Shown: piece by piece, positions 7,601-16,125 of the stretch
Layout of the letters: every line of letters begins with the position of its first letter
Numbering within the stretch: the stretch's first letter is position 1
Origin: DASXUX01 sp036504595
GTDB taxonomy: Bacteria > Planctomycetota > SZUA-567 > H5-PLA8
Length of the DNA stretch: 64,000 nucleotides
NCBI GenBank assembly: GCA_036504595.1
Contig: DASXUX010000053.1
Coordinates: forward strand, 264,996 to 328,995
Direction: 5' to 3'
The notes under the pieces: model-generated
What the model was told of the DNA's origin: nothing
The model's database searches: none
Seen by the model: the letters and a program-made list of their open reading frames with translations, nothing else
Program-made: the position numbers and the translations under genes

Positions 7601-7912
7601 TTCGGTTTGATCGCAGACGGCAACGGAGAAGCCCATGCGCAGGAGGCGCGCTAGGTACTGTTCGGCGGTGTGCGCGGGGACGCCGGCGAGGGGGATCGGG
7701 TCGGCGCCTTTGTGGCGGGCGGTGAGCGTGAGGCCCAGCACGCGCGCGGCGGTTTTGGCGTCATCGTAGAAGAGTTCGTAGAAGTCGCCGATGCGAAAGA
7801 AGAGGAGGTGCTGCGGGTAGCGGGCCTTGGCGGCCTGGTACTGCTTCATGATGGGAGTTTCGCCGGATGGGGTCGGCGCGGGCTCATTATTCTCTTCGTT
7901 CTTGCGGGGCAT
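4697..7912 (-). CDS. mutS: DNA mismatch repair protein MutS with repeat-coded insertions
   Basis: 1071 residues from ATG 7912 (start MPRKNEENN; an upstream in-frame start at 7951 lacks support). It recognises mismatches and starts methyl-independent repair with MutL. The mismatch-binding Phe-x-Glu is in GDFYELF (~residues 40-46); Walker A GPNMAGKST (~780-788), the FMVEMSEVAEIL and VILDEVGRGTSTYDG (Walker B) blocks and FATHYHEL are intact. Most MutS proteins are 850-900 residues. The excess comes from insertions coded by repeats: ~144-166 (7415-7480), ~431-534 (6310-6620), ~752-776 (5585-5655) and ~984-1014 (4870-4960). The second, ~100 residues between the core/lever halves, contains readings such as IPSPLEGEGRHERSECGVRG. 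All keep the frame and avoid the known catalytic motifs. Confidence 0.95.
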   Translation of the reverse strand: MPRKNEENNEPAPTPSGETPIMKQYQAAKARYPQHLLFFRIGDFYELFYDDAKTAARVLGLTLTARHKGADPIPLAGVPAHTAEQYLARLLRMGFSVAVCDQTEDASQAKGLVKREITRVVTPGTVLEENLLDARKPNRIVAILPQGAAGASPAHATRAGAPGAPWGQKFGLAVADLAGGTIHIQELSGETALRSEITRLAPSEILLPEDPPRPLGQKAPSLLPQGMTDGLAISRLKPAAFDLREALDRLLARFSQNGRDKQAVAQLKSLAKSLPLATAAAGALTGYIEETFAGGKVMLSAPQTFDPEQYMILGESAIRSLELLQTISHGSPEGSLFWSIDRTCTGPGARLLREWMIRPLRQLDPLRARHDAVARLIEDFELRAAVRDKLKHLADLERISARLVAGKATPRDLLALRDSLLLLPELHRQLEGTGLLSGSDGETGGRADGERSDAGGGRQEAGAHQYRDRKGAAAIPSPLEGEGRHERSECGVRGQEADEPSSLQQRSTGQHGDVLPSPLRGGAGGGVPGDAGLLSTIRTHLTGFDPLADLIATQLDETCSNIITDGGLIKPGIDAELDRLRAISSGGKEWIASFQAAEAARSGIHSLKIGYNRVFGYYIEISKANQHLVPKDYERRQTLTNAERYTTPELKAREAEVLGAEEKICALEQKLFLALRENVAQSAECLHATGRALAQLDALCSLAEVAQRKNHVRPVLSNSGRLCFEQMRHPVLEDTLPKGQLVPNDVALQSPLNGVGRASVPAGAAADGGQGRPPHPQILLLTGPNMAGKSTYIRATALCSILAQMGAFVPAEKAELGLVDRIFTRVGAADDLSGGRSTFMVEMSEVAEILAGCSDRSLVILDEVGRGTSTYDGVSLAWSIVEHLHQGSARPRTLFATHYHELSALEDELPRVKNASASVKEWQGEITFLHRIVTGPSERSFGLHVARLAGLPAPVIDRAKAILIELEAEAANRVDNVTDGGAQIGSSSTAQESAGGAGLRAGGSAGLRAGRSHRKPSASDGQLHLFEPTPEEIDPAVQELLTELRATDPHDLTPVQALSALDKLVRKAKGE
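4880..4935. repeat. tandem GCCGGC hairpin elements near the mutS 3' end
   Basis: Two reverse-orientation copies (GGCCGGCACGGAGGCCGG then GGCGCGGAGGCCGGCGCCACC). They are read on the minus strand as GGAGLRAGG-type sequence, in a different frame register from the VPAGTEAGAT reading seen in plus-strand genes. Confidence 0.8.
6310..6620. repeat. composite repeat block inside mutS
   Basis: Contains CCCCTCCCCGAAGCGGGGAGGGG (palindrome around 6342-6366), a second palindrome-like block with CCCTCTCCCTCAAGGGGAGAGGG (6467-6489), and C/T-rich words (CCCGTCCGCCCGTCCCCCCG, 6565-6590). The same vocabulary is intergenic at 43071-43115 and intragenic at 28100-28170. About 100 codons remain open through it. 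Confidence 0.75.
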
Positions 7913-8007
7913 GGTGGGCGAGAAGTGTAAGCAAGGGGCGAGAAAACGCAAATCGGGTACTTGGTGGCTGGTGGTCTGGTATCTCGTGGAGTTCTTCCGG
8001 GTAGCAG

Positions 8008-8589
8008 CTATCGTCCGCCGGTCAGCACGGCATCGAACGGGACTTCTTTCAGAAGCTCGCGCACGTTTACGGCGTGACCCAAGTTCGGATATTTTTCAGC
8101 GGGAGTGAGAGCTGTGAGCCGAGCGATAAATCGCCGCTGCCATTCCATTTCGTCTTTGCGACCGACTGCGTAGTCGCCGGAATACGCAGAATCTCCCACT
8201 GCCATGTCATCACATTCCACTTTGGCCGTGAGAAGGTCGAAGACGGATGCTAATCCATGGTGCGCAGCGATTACTGCCCAATCGCCAAGATCCGGGTCTC
8301 CTCTGCAAAGCAGAGGACGCAATTGCCGGATCATCCCACGTGCCTCGTCCACGGCTACCGGTTCTGCCAACGAGAAATGCTCGCAAATAGTGAGAGCGCA
8401 TTCTGTGAGTTTGGTTGACGTTGCCAGTGGATCGCAAAACGGCAGAAGTCGAATTGTGGATGCCGCGCAGAATCCGACGCGTCCTCGAATTGATACGTTG
8501 CCCAGCAGGTCGGCCAGCTCCTCGGACCACGGAGAGGCTTGACAGAGTTTTGGGCGACTCATTTCCGCTGCCCATTTCCAGTTGTCCAT
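8008..8589 (-). CDS. uncharacterised protein
   Basis: 193 residues, soluble, average composition, no signal peptide or membrane segment. Notable stretches are LRPLLCRGDPDLGDWAVIAA (~91-110) and the C-terminal PNLGHAVNVRELLKEVPFD. I do not recognise a family. ATG 8589 has GGAG 13 bases upstream; a second in-frame ATG at 8562 is possible. It is on the same strand as mutS with 95 bases between, so it could be co-transcribed upstream of it. Confidence 0.6.
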   Translation of the reverse strand: MDNWKWAAEMSRPKLCQASPWSEELADLLGNVSIRGRVGFCAASTIRLLPFCDPLATSTKLTECALTICEHFSLAEPVAVDEARGMIRQLRPLLCRGDPDLGDWAVIAAHHGLASVFDLLTAKVECDDMAVGDSAYSGDYAVGRKDEMEWQRRFIARLTALTPAEKYPNLGHAVNVRELLKEVPFDAVLTGGR

Positions 8590-8740
8590 TTGTCTTTATT
8601 TCTCCAGTTCTGGCCCACTAGAGTAAACACCAGCATTTGGTATGCAGGCGGAATTTCGTTGGCAGTGTGGAAGCCAGTAGTGGCAAACGACTTTTCCGCT
8701 CTCTTGCGTTCGCGGTTCCGAACGCCCAGTCCGGGCCTCC

Positions 8741-8770
8741 TGGACAGGCCTTCACACGTCGATATATACT
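8741..8770 (+). promoter_or_regulatory. putative sigma-70-type promoter of ruvC
   Basis: -35 TGGACA (8741-8746) and -10 TATACT (8765-8770), each 5/6 to consensus with an 18-base spacer. The AAGGAA ribosome-binding site at 8782-8787 and the ATG at 8794 follow closely. Confidence 0.5.
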
Positions 8771-8793
8771 GTGGCTTAAGCAAGGAAAACAGA

Positions 8794-9432
8794 ATGGCGC
8801 TCGATGGACCGTATACGGTGGATGATCTGCTGGCGATGACGGGGCATAAGCCGAAGGCGGCGCCGAAGTGGCTGGTAGGGCCGGCGTCTCTGCCGGCCGG
8901 GGCAACGGAACTCAAGGACGGCCGGCACGGAGGCCGGCGCTACCCGGCGAAAGACTTGCGGCTGCTGGGGGTCGATCCGGGGACGCTGCGAGTGGGGTGG
9001 GGCGTGGTGCGGCGCGGCGCGAAGGACGGGGCGCTGACGCTGGTCGAGTGCGGGTGCATTCGGCCCTCGCCGAAGCTTGATCTGAAGGCGCGGCTGTGCG
9101 AGATTTTTGCGGAACTGGAAGGCGTGATCCTTCGACTGAAGCCGGACGCGGCGGCGCTGGAAGAGACCTTCGCCGGCGTGAACATGAAGTCGGCGATTGC
9201 GATGGGCGAAGGGCGCGGGATCGCGCTGCTTTGTCTGGCTCGCGCGAAGCTGGAGGTGCTGGAGATTTCGCCGCGGTCGATCAAGCAGGCGGTGACGGGG
9301 AGCGGCGCGTCGGGAAAGCCGCGCGTGGCGGCGATGGTGTGCGCGCAGCTTGGACTGAAGGTCGCGCCGAAGCCGGAGGACGTGACGGACGCGCTGGCGG
9401 CGGCGATAGCGTTGGGGCGAAGGGTGGGGTGA
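8794..9432 (+). CDS. ruvC: Holliday junction resolvase RuvC with N-terminal extension
   Basis: 212 residues; typical RuvC has ~170. The RNase-H-fold catalytic acids are all present: Asp61 in GVDPGT, Glu123 in LEETF, and Asp196/Asp199 in EDVTDA. It cuts four-way junctions with RuvAB; no ruvA or ruvB is seen next to it. ATG 8794 is preceded by AAGGAA and a promoter. Residues 1-27 (MALDGPYTVDDLLAMTGHKP...) form an N-terminal extension I cannot assign. Residues ~28-50 are coded by an inserted GTAG...CTAC element of exactly 69 bases, placed just before the first strand of the nuclease fold. Confidence 0.93.
   Translation: MALDGPYTVDDLLAMTGHKPKAAPKWLVGPASLPAGATELKDGRHGGRRYPAKDLRLLGVDPGTLRVGWGVVRRGAKDGALTLVECGCIRPSPKLDLKARLCEIFAELEGVILRLKPDAAALEETFAGVNMKSAIAMGEGRGIALLCLARAKLEVLEISPRSIKQAVTGSGASGKPRVAAMVCAQLGLKVAPKPEDVTDALAAAIALGRRVG
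8875..8943. repeat. GTAG...CTAC inverted hairpin pair inside ruvC
   Basis: GTAG 8875-8878, arm GGGCCGGCGTCTCTGCCGGCC, a spacer, then GGCCGGCACGGAGGCCGGCG and CTAC 8940-8943. It is 69 bases (23 codons), so insertion is frame-neutral. Confidence 0.85.
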
Positions 9433-9533
9433 GTAGGATTGGGAATTACAGGGAGGAATGGGGATGGGGTCGCCGGAATTACGCTGCGCGCCTCTTCTCT
9501 ACTCGACTCGGAATTCCCGGAATTCCCCGGGGA

Positions 9534-9561
9534 TTGACAGAGCACCTTGAGGGTGTATGGT
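9534..9561 (+). promoter_or_regulatory. vapBC promoter
   Basis: -35 TTGACA (9534-9539, perfect) and -10 TATGGT (9556-9561, 4/6) with a 16-base spacer. The -10 lies inside the operator palindrome. Confidence 0.6.
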
Positions 9562-9569
9562 TGATACAC
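9553..9569. promoter_or_regulatory. vapBC operator palindrome
   Basis: GTGTAT-GGTTG-ATACAC is a perfect 6-bp inverted repeat over the -10 box. A third GTGTAT half-site lies at 9579-9584, next to the ribosome-binding site GGAGG (9575-9579). VapB-VapC complexes typically repress their own promoter at such sites, so autoregulation is likely. Confidence 0.6.
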
Positions 9570-9586
9570 ATGACGGAGGTGTATTT

Positions 9587-9778
9587 ATGCGCACGAACGT
9601 TGTGATTGATGACCGGCTGATGTCCCGCGCCGTCAAGTCCGGCGGCTATCGCACCAAGAGGGCCGCGATCGAGGCGGGGCTGAGTCTTCTGCTCCAGGTC
9701 AACAGCCAGAGAAAACTGCACGGCCTGAGAGGCAAAGTGAAGTGGTATGGCAACCTGGAGGAGATGAGGCGCGACTGA
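9587..9778 (+). CDS. vapB: VapB-family antitoxin
   Basis: 63 residues from ATG 9587, with GGAGG 7 bases upstream (an in-frame ATG at 9557 lies in the operator and is rejected). The N-terminal MRTNVVIDDRLMSRAVKSGG is the ribbon-helix-helix-type DNA-binding start of the VapB family, followed by the helix RTKRAAIEAGLSLLL. The C-terminal LRGKVKWYGNLEEMRRD is the usual toxin-neutralising tail. It ends one base before vapC. Confidence 0.9.
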   Translation: MRTNVVIDDRLMSRAVKSGGYRTKRAAIEAGLSLLLQVNSQRKLHGLRGKVKWYGNLEEMRRD

Positions 9779-9779
9779 C

Positions 9780-10169
9780 ATGGTCATCGTCGATACGTCG
9801 GCGTGGATTGAGTACTTCCACGACGGAGAGCAAGCCGTTGTTGAGAAGGTGGGCCGCTGTCTGGCTCAGGATCTGGTGGGCATCGGAGACCTGATCTACT
9901 GCGAGATCATGCAGGGCATCCGCGCGCCGCGGGAACGCAACACCATTGGGTCCTTGCTGCTGTCGTTGCCGCAGTATGAGATGGTGGGATTCCCTATTGC
10001 TGAGAAGGCTTCCGCGAACTACCGTCTCCTGCGTTCACATGGCATAACGGTGCGGAAGACGATTGACGTCATCATCGGCACGTTTTGCGCGGAGCATGAC
10101 CTGCAACTCGTCCATTACGACGTAGACTTCGACCGAATGGCGCGGCACGTCGGGGTGAAAATCTTGTAA
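9780..10169 (+). CDS. vapC: VapC toxin, PIN-domain ribonuclease
   Basis: 129 residues. The PIN-domain acids are Asp5 (VDTSAWIEYF), Glu42 (YCEIMQG), Asp96 (TIDVIIGTFC) and Asp114/Asp116 near the end (HYDVDFDRM), so the Mg-dependent nuclease site is complete. VapC toxins cut specific RNAs, often initiator tRNA or the 23S sarcin-ricin loop, when VapB is degraded. The target here is unknown. Spacing of one base from vapB indicates a two-gene operon. Confidence 0.92.
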   Translation: MVIVDTSAWIEYFHDGEQAVVEKVGRCLAQDLVGIGDLIYCEIMQGIRAPRERNTIGSLLLSLPQYEMVGFPIAEKASANYRLLRSHGITVRKTIDVIIGTFCAEHDLQLVHYDVDFDRMARHVGVKIL

Positions 10170-10226
10170 GGGCCCGATAGCCCGCGCCGCGAGTGGGCCA
10201 CCCGCGGTGACGAGTGGAGTTTTGGT

Positions 10227-10610
10227 GTGTTAAAGGCAGAGTTTCACGAAAGATTAGTGCGCGAGGCGTTTGGCGGGCCCATTTCGGATGAAGACGCCTT
10301 GATGTTGCTCACACTACTTCACTTAAGCGAGATTCGGTTCGAGAAAGGGACGTTGATCGATGAGCCCGATGTGCAAGGCTTGGAGGGGATCACGCTAAGA
10401 CATGCGAGCGCTTGCGTCGCTGGCCTGTGGCCCGCTACGGACGCGGATCGGTCAAATCGCATGTACTGGCAGGAACGCTGGCAGAGACAAGTTGCGTATG
10501 GTCTCCTTAGCCAACAGCAGCGCTACGCGCTGGAGTTGCTTGCCGAGAAGCTTCAAGGGCACAGTTTGAGGCCCAAGATCGCGTTCGGCGATATCGATGT
10601 GTTGGGGTGA
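10227..10610 (+). CDS. uncharacterised small protein
   Basis: 127 residues from GTG 10227, with GGAG at 10216-10219. It has an N-terminal helical half (AEFHERLVREAFGGPISDEDALMLLTLL) and a C-terminal helical half (QRQVAYGLLSQQQRYALELL). No family is recognised. It follows vapC by 57 bases on the same strand but has its own ribosome-binding site. Confidence 0.55.
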   Translation: MLKAEFHERLVREAFGGPISDEDALMLLTLLHLSEIRFEKGTLIDEPDVQGLEGITLRHASACVAGLWPATDADRSNRMYWQERWQRQVAYGLLSQQQRYALELLAEKLQGHSLRPKIAFGDIDVLG

Positions 10611-10643
10611 GCCTCGGCGGAAGAAGTCAGACGGCTGCACGTT

Positions 10644-10697
10644 GTGCACTTTTGGACAGTAGCAGCCTTGTTCCGCACACGTGCACTTTTTTACAGG
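10644..10697. repeat. two copies of the GTGCAC-TTTTTTACAG repeat
   Basis: GTGCACTTTTTTACAGG at 10681-10697 is an exact reverse-strand copy of the repeat arrayed at 18.9-19.4 kb. A degenerate copy, GTGCACTTTTGGACAG, is at 10644-10659. They lie in the 184-base gap before the sigma-factor gene. Confidence 0.8.
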
Positions 10698-10794
10698 AAC
10701 AGCCGACTGCGGGCGGTGAGTTAAGGCATTTTGAGCGATAGTCTTACAAAAAAAGTGGAAAATCGGTGCGGTAAGTCTGCAAGTTCCCGAAGCC

Positions 10795-11415
10795 ATGGAC
10801 GTTAGGCCTTACGGGGAAGAGGACTATCGGTGCCGATCGGCTAATGAGAGCGGATTGAGCATTTCAACGAATCCTATAGCGAGTCCGAATCCCGGTGAAG
10901 ACGCCGCTCAGGCGAACCTGCGGCAGTTCGCGCAGTTCGCTCGCGAGCACGAGTCGAGCATCTTCACTTACGTGCTGCGGATGGTCGGCAGCCGCGAAGA
11001 CGCGGAGGACATCACGCAGGAAGCGTTGTGCCAGGCATGGAGGACGTGGAATCAGGTCGAGCCGGACGCGGTGGGCGGGTACGTGAAATGGTGCTACCGC
11101 ATTTCGCATAATCTGGCTATCGACACGCTGCGCAAGAAGAAGCCGCGCAACGTCGATGACGAAGAGATGGAGCGGACCGCAGATGCGCGGTCGATGCGCC
11201 CGGAAGACGTGTACGAGAACCGGGTGCAGGCCGGGCAGGTGCGCGAAACGATCCAGTCGCTCGACGAAAAGTACCGCGAAGTGCTGATTCTGCGGTACCA
11301 GGAAGAGATGAGTTACGAACAGATCGCGGAGGCGTTGGAACTGCCGGTGTCCACGATCGAAACGAGGATTCACAGAGCGAAGAAGATGTTGCGGGAGAAG
11401 TTGGATAAACGGTGA
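10795..11415 (+). CDS. ECF-type RNA polymerase sigma factor
   Basis: 206 residues. Region 2 (~45-112) includes FTYVLRMVGSREDAEDITQE and the -10-recognising WCYRISHNLAIDTLRKKKPR. Region 4 (~150-204) has the helix-turn-helix LRYQEEMSYEQIAEAL and STIETRIHRAKKMLREKL. It lacks regions 1 and 3, as in ECF factors. The downstream gene codes for a membrane protein with an anti-sigma-like N-terminus, so the pair probably forms a sigma/anti-sigma switch. ATG 10795 is the first start; a later start near the SPNPGEDAAQ segment is possible. Confidence 0.9.
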   Translation: MDVRPYGEEDYRCRSANESGLSISTNPIASPNPGEDAAQANLRQFAQFAREHESSIFTYVLRMVGSREDAEDITQEALCQAWRTWNQVEPDAVGGYVKWCYRISHNLAIDTLRKKKPRNVDDEEMERTADARSMRPEDVYENRVQAGQVRETIQSLDEKYREVLILRYQEEMSYEQIAEALELPVSTIETRIHRAKKMLREKLDKR

Positions 11416-11445
11416 GTGGTGAGTGGTGAGTGGTAAGTGTGGTTT

Positions 11446-13683
<2,238 letters not shown>

Positions 13684-13804
13684 AAACCTTCCTTCGATGG
13701 CCCGCAGCGACAGTGCGATTGCTGAACTTTATTCCCAAAGCTGCTTTACATCGGCCTTAAATCGATCTAGATATATCGTTTTCGTCTCCGTGTCGAGGGA
13801 GCTC

Positions 13805-14443
13805 ATGGGTTCCGCCAGTCCGATCGCGTTTCTGAAACAAAGCATAAAAGAGTTCCGCACGGTAGGCGCCGTCGCGCCCAGCAGTATGTTTCTGGCTCGC
13901 GGAATTGCCCGGAAGTTGCCGGCTGAAATTCCGGACGACTACCACGTTTTGGAAGTCGGGTCGGGGACCGGTTCGGTGACCGGCGCCATTGCCAAGCGCA
14001 TGAATGGTCGCGGGCATCTGGACCTGTGGGAACTCAGCCCGGAATTCTGCACGATCCTGCGCCAGCGCATCGCTGCAGAGAAGGACTTCGATTCCATGCG
14101 CTCGCGGATCAAGGTCCACGAAGGCGACGTGCGCGATTTGCCGAAGCGCCCGAAGTTCAACGCGATCGTCTCGGGCCTGCCGTTCTCGAATTTCACCGCG
14201 GACGAAGTCGAAGGCTTCCTTGAACATTTCCGCGCGTTGCTGAAGCCCGGCGGAACCCTGATCTGGTTCGAGTACGTCGCGCTGCGCCGGCTGCAGTCGC
14301 CTTTTGTCAGCAAGGCGCGCCGCGAGCGCCTGAAAGGCGTGACCACCGTCACGCGCAACTTCATCCATCGGTACCACTACAAGCAGGAGATCATCTCCCT
14401 GAACTTGCCGCCCGCGCGGATTCTGCAACTCAAGTTCGGATAG
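13805..14443 (+). CDS. PmtA-like phospholipid N-methyltransferase
   Basis: 212 residues from ATG 13805 (GAGGGA at 13795-13800); upstream in-frame codons to 13655 overlap the previous gene and are rejected. It is a class I SAM-dependent methyltransferase: motif I HVLEVGSGTGSVTGAI (~45-60), acidic residue in LDLWELSPEF (~69-78), and the family-typical VSGLPFSNFT (~122-131) in place of the NPPY of DNA enzymes. The opening GAVAPSSMFLARGIARKLP and the SGLPF block match bacterial phosphatidylethanolamine N-methyltransferases (PmtA). A related rRNA-dimethylase-like activity cannot be excluded. It probably acts at the inner membrane face. Confidence 0.65.
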   Translation: MGSASPIAFLKQSIKEFRTVGAVAPSSMFLARGIARKLPAEIPDDYHVLEVGSGTGSVTGAIAKRMNGRGHLDLWELSPEFCTILRQRIAAEKDFDSMRSRIKVHEGDVRDLPKRPKFNAIVSGLPFSNFTADEVEGFLEHFRALLKPGGTLIWFEYVALRRLQSPFVSKARRERLKGVTTVTRNFIHRYHYKQEIISLNLPPARILQLKFG

Positions 14444-14444
14444 C

Positions 14445-14567
14445 GTGTGGCACGGGCAGGCCGCTGGAGCGTCTTTTTGCTCCGGCGGATTGCCCGTGAA
14501 TCCGGGGCGCTGCTGCACGGGCAATCCACGCCACAAAAAGACGTGGCGCGGCCTGCCCGTGCCACAC
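14445..14567. repeat. 123-bp inverted-repeat element (GTGTGGCACGGGCAGG family)
   Basis: Terminal arms GTGTGGCACGGGCAGGCCGC (14445-14464) and its perfect reverse complement (14548-14567), with nested complementary stretches (TTTTTGCTCCGGCGG...). A shorter relative is at 16013-16089, so the two bracket the Mrp-like gene. Confidence 0.8.
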
Positions 14568-14639
14568 ACCTTCCCAATTCAGCGCCGGTCCTATAGAATA
14601 AACATTGGCCGGGCGAACATATGTCTTCAGGAGATCAAA

Positions 14640-15995
14640 ATGGCCGTCAGTGAAAATCAGGTTCTGGATGCGCTCCGGGCAGTTCACGACCCAGACCTTC
14701 AGCGCGATATCGTCTCGCTCGGCTTCGTCAAAAACGTCAAGATCTGCGATGGCAACGTGGGCTTCGAAATTGAGCTGACCACGCCGGCCTGTCCGGTGAA
14801 AGACGACTTGAAGCGCCAGGCCAGCGACGTTGTGCTCGCGCTGCCGGGCGTCAGCAACGTCAGCATTTCCATGACCGCTCGCACGCGCGGCCGAGCCGTC
14901 GCCAGCGCCGACATTCTGCGCGGCGTGAAGAACATTGTGGCCATCGCTTCTGGAAAAGGCGGTGTCGGAAAATCGACGGCGACCGTGAATCTCGCTCTGG
15001 CCTTGGCCGCCAGCGGCGCGAAAGTCGGGATTCTCGATGCCGACGTGTACGGCCCCAGCATTCCGCAGATGCTCGGAATTCGCGAAGGTCCGGGCATCAA
15101 TGCCGAAGGCCAGGCCAGTCCGCCGGTGGCTTTCGGGGTGAAGGTGATGTCGGTCGCGATGCTCGTCAGTGACGACGAAGCCGCCATCTGGCGCGGACCG
15201 ATCGTCAGCCGAATCTTGCAGCAGTTCCTCTCCGCCGTCGATTGGGGCCAGCTCGATTACCTGCTGCTTGATCTGCCGCCCGGCACCGGCGATGTGCAGC
15301 TTACGCTGACGCAGTCGGCGCCGATCAATGGCGCTGTGATCATCACGACGCCGCAAGACGTCGCACTGAAAGTCGCGCGCCGCGGCCTGCGCATGTTCCA
15401 GAAAGTGAACGTGCCGGTGCTCGGAATCATCGAGAACATGTCTGGCTTCGTCTGTCCGAACTGCAACACGGTCCATAACATCTTCCGCAAGGGCGGCGGC
15501 GAACGAACCGCTCACGAAATGGGCGTCCCCATGCTCGGCGCCGTGCCGCTCGATCCGCGCATGGTCGAAGCCGGCGATGCCGGCAAACCGCTGGTGGTAC
15601 TGGACCCGAACAGTCCCGGCGCGAAGGCTTTTGAGATCGTCGCGCGAAACATGGCCGCGCAGCTTTCCATCGCCAACGTGAAGACCGGCGAGACTCACGA
15701 ACGCCCCGCCGAAATGCACCTTCACGACCAGAACCCTCCGAGCATTCTCTGGGCCGACGGCAAGACCACCATCTATAACGCGCGCGAACTTCGCCTTGCC
15801 TGCCCTTGCGCCGCGTGCCGCAACGAGATGACCAACGAGCAGATCATCAAGGACGCCGATGTGCCCGCGGACATCAAGATCGTCGAGACCCGCCCGGTCG
15901 GCCGCTACGGCCAGAGTCTCGTCTTCAGCGACGGCCACAGCTCCGGCATCTACGCCAACGACATGTTGAAGGAGATGGGCAAGTTGAAGCAGTGA
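14640..15995 (+). CDS. apbC: Mrp/ApbC-type Fe-S cluster carrier ATPase fused to a DUF971 domain
   Basis: 451 residues from ATG 14640 with AGGAG at 14629-14633. Residues ~1-85 are a MIP18/DUF59 domain (VLDALRAVHDPDLQRDIVSL, TTPACPV). Residues ~98-350 are the deviant-Walker P-loop ATPase (ASGKGGVGKSTATVNLALAL, LLLDLPPGTGDVQL) with the cluster-binding pair Cys-x-x-Cys in FVCPNCNTV. Residues ~370-450 match DUF971 (ILWADGKTTIYNARELRLAC, GRYGQSLVFSDGHSSGIY), a beta domain also found at the N-terminus of gamma-butyrobetaine hydroxylases. Likely role: assembly and delivery of Fe-S clusters, useful for the nuo complex and HMA/Fe enzymes nearby. The DUF971 Cys pair (CPCAAC) could add a metal site. Confidence 0.88.
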   Translation: MAVSENQVLDALRAVHDPDLQRDIVSLGFVKNVKICDGNVGFEIELTTPACPVKDDLKRQASDVVLALPGVSNVSISMTARTRGRAVASADILRGVKNIVAIASGKGGVGKSTATVNLALALAASGAKVGILDADVYGPSIPQMLGIREGPGINAEGQASPPVAFGVKVMSVAMLVSDDEAAIWRGPIVSRILQQFLSAVDWGQLDYLLLDLPPGTGDVQLTLTQSAPINGAVIITTPQDVALKVARRGLRMFQKVNVPVLGIIENMSGFVCPNCNTVHNIFRKGGGERTAHEMGVPMLGAVPLDPRMVEAGDAGKPLVVLDPNSPGAKAFEIVARNMAAQLSIANVKTGETHERPAEMHLHDQNPPSILWADGKTTIYNARELRLACPCAACRNEMTNEQIIKDADVPADIKIVETRPVGRYGQSLVFSDGHSSGIYANDMLKEMGKLKQ

Positions 15996-16012
15996 GGCGC
16001 GGCGCCGGAGTT

Positions 16013-16089
16013 CACGGGCAATCCGCGCCGCAACAGCGTCTGTCCGTCATATGCGGGCGCAACCGCGGCGCGGCCTGCCCGTGCCACAC
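16013..16089. repeat. inverted-repeat element downstream of apbC
   Basis: CACGGGCAATCCGCGCCGC (16013-16031) pairs with GCGGCGCGGCCTGCCCGTG (16066-16084). It belongs to the same family as 14445-14567. It is followed at 16090-16130 by ACCACTCACCAAGTACC words that touch the stop of the next, opposite gene. Confidence 0.75.
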
Positions 16090-16125
16090 ATCACCACTCA
16101 CCACTCACCAAGTACCAAGTACCAC

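Noticed and set aside
13745..13773. Promoter TTTACA...TAGATA before the methyltransferase
   Set aside because: The -10 matches consensus at only three positions; not strong enough to list.
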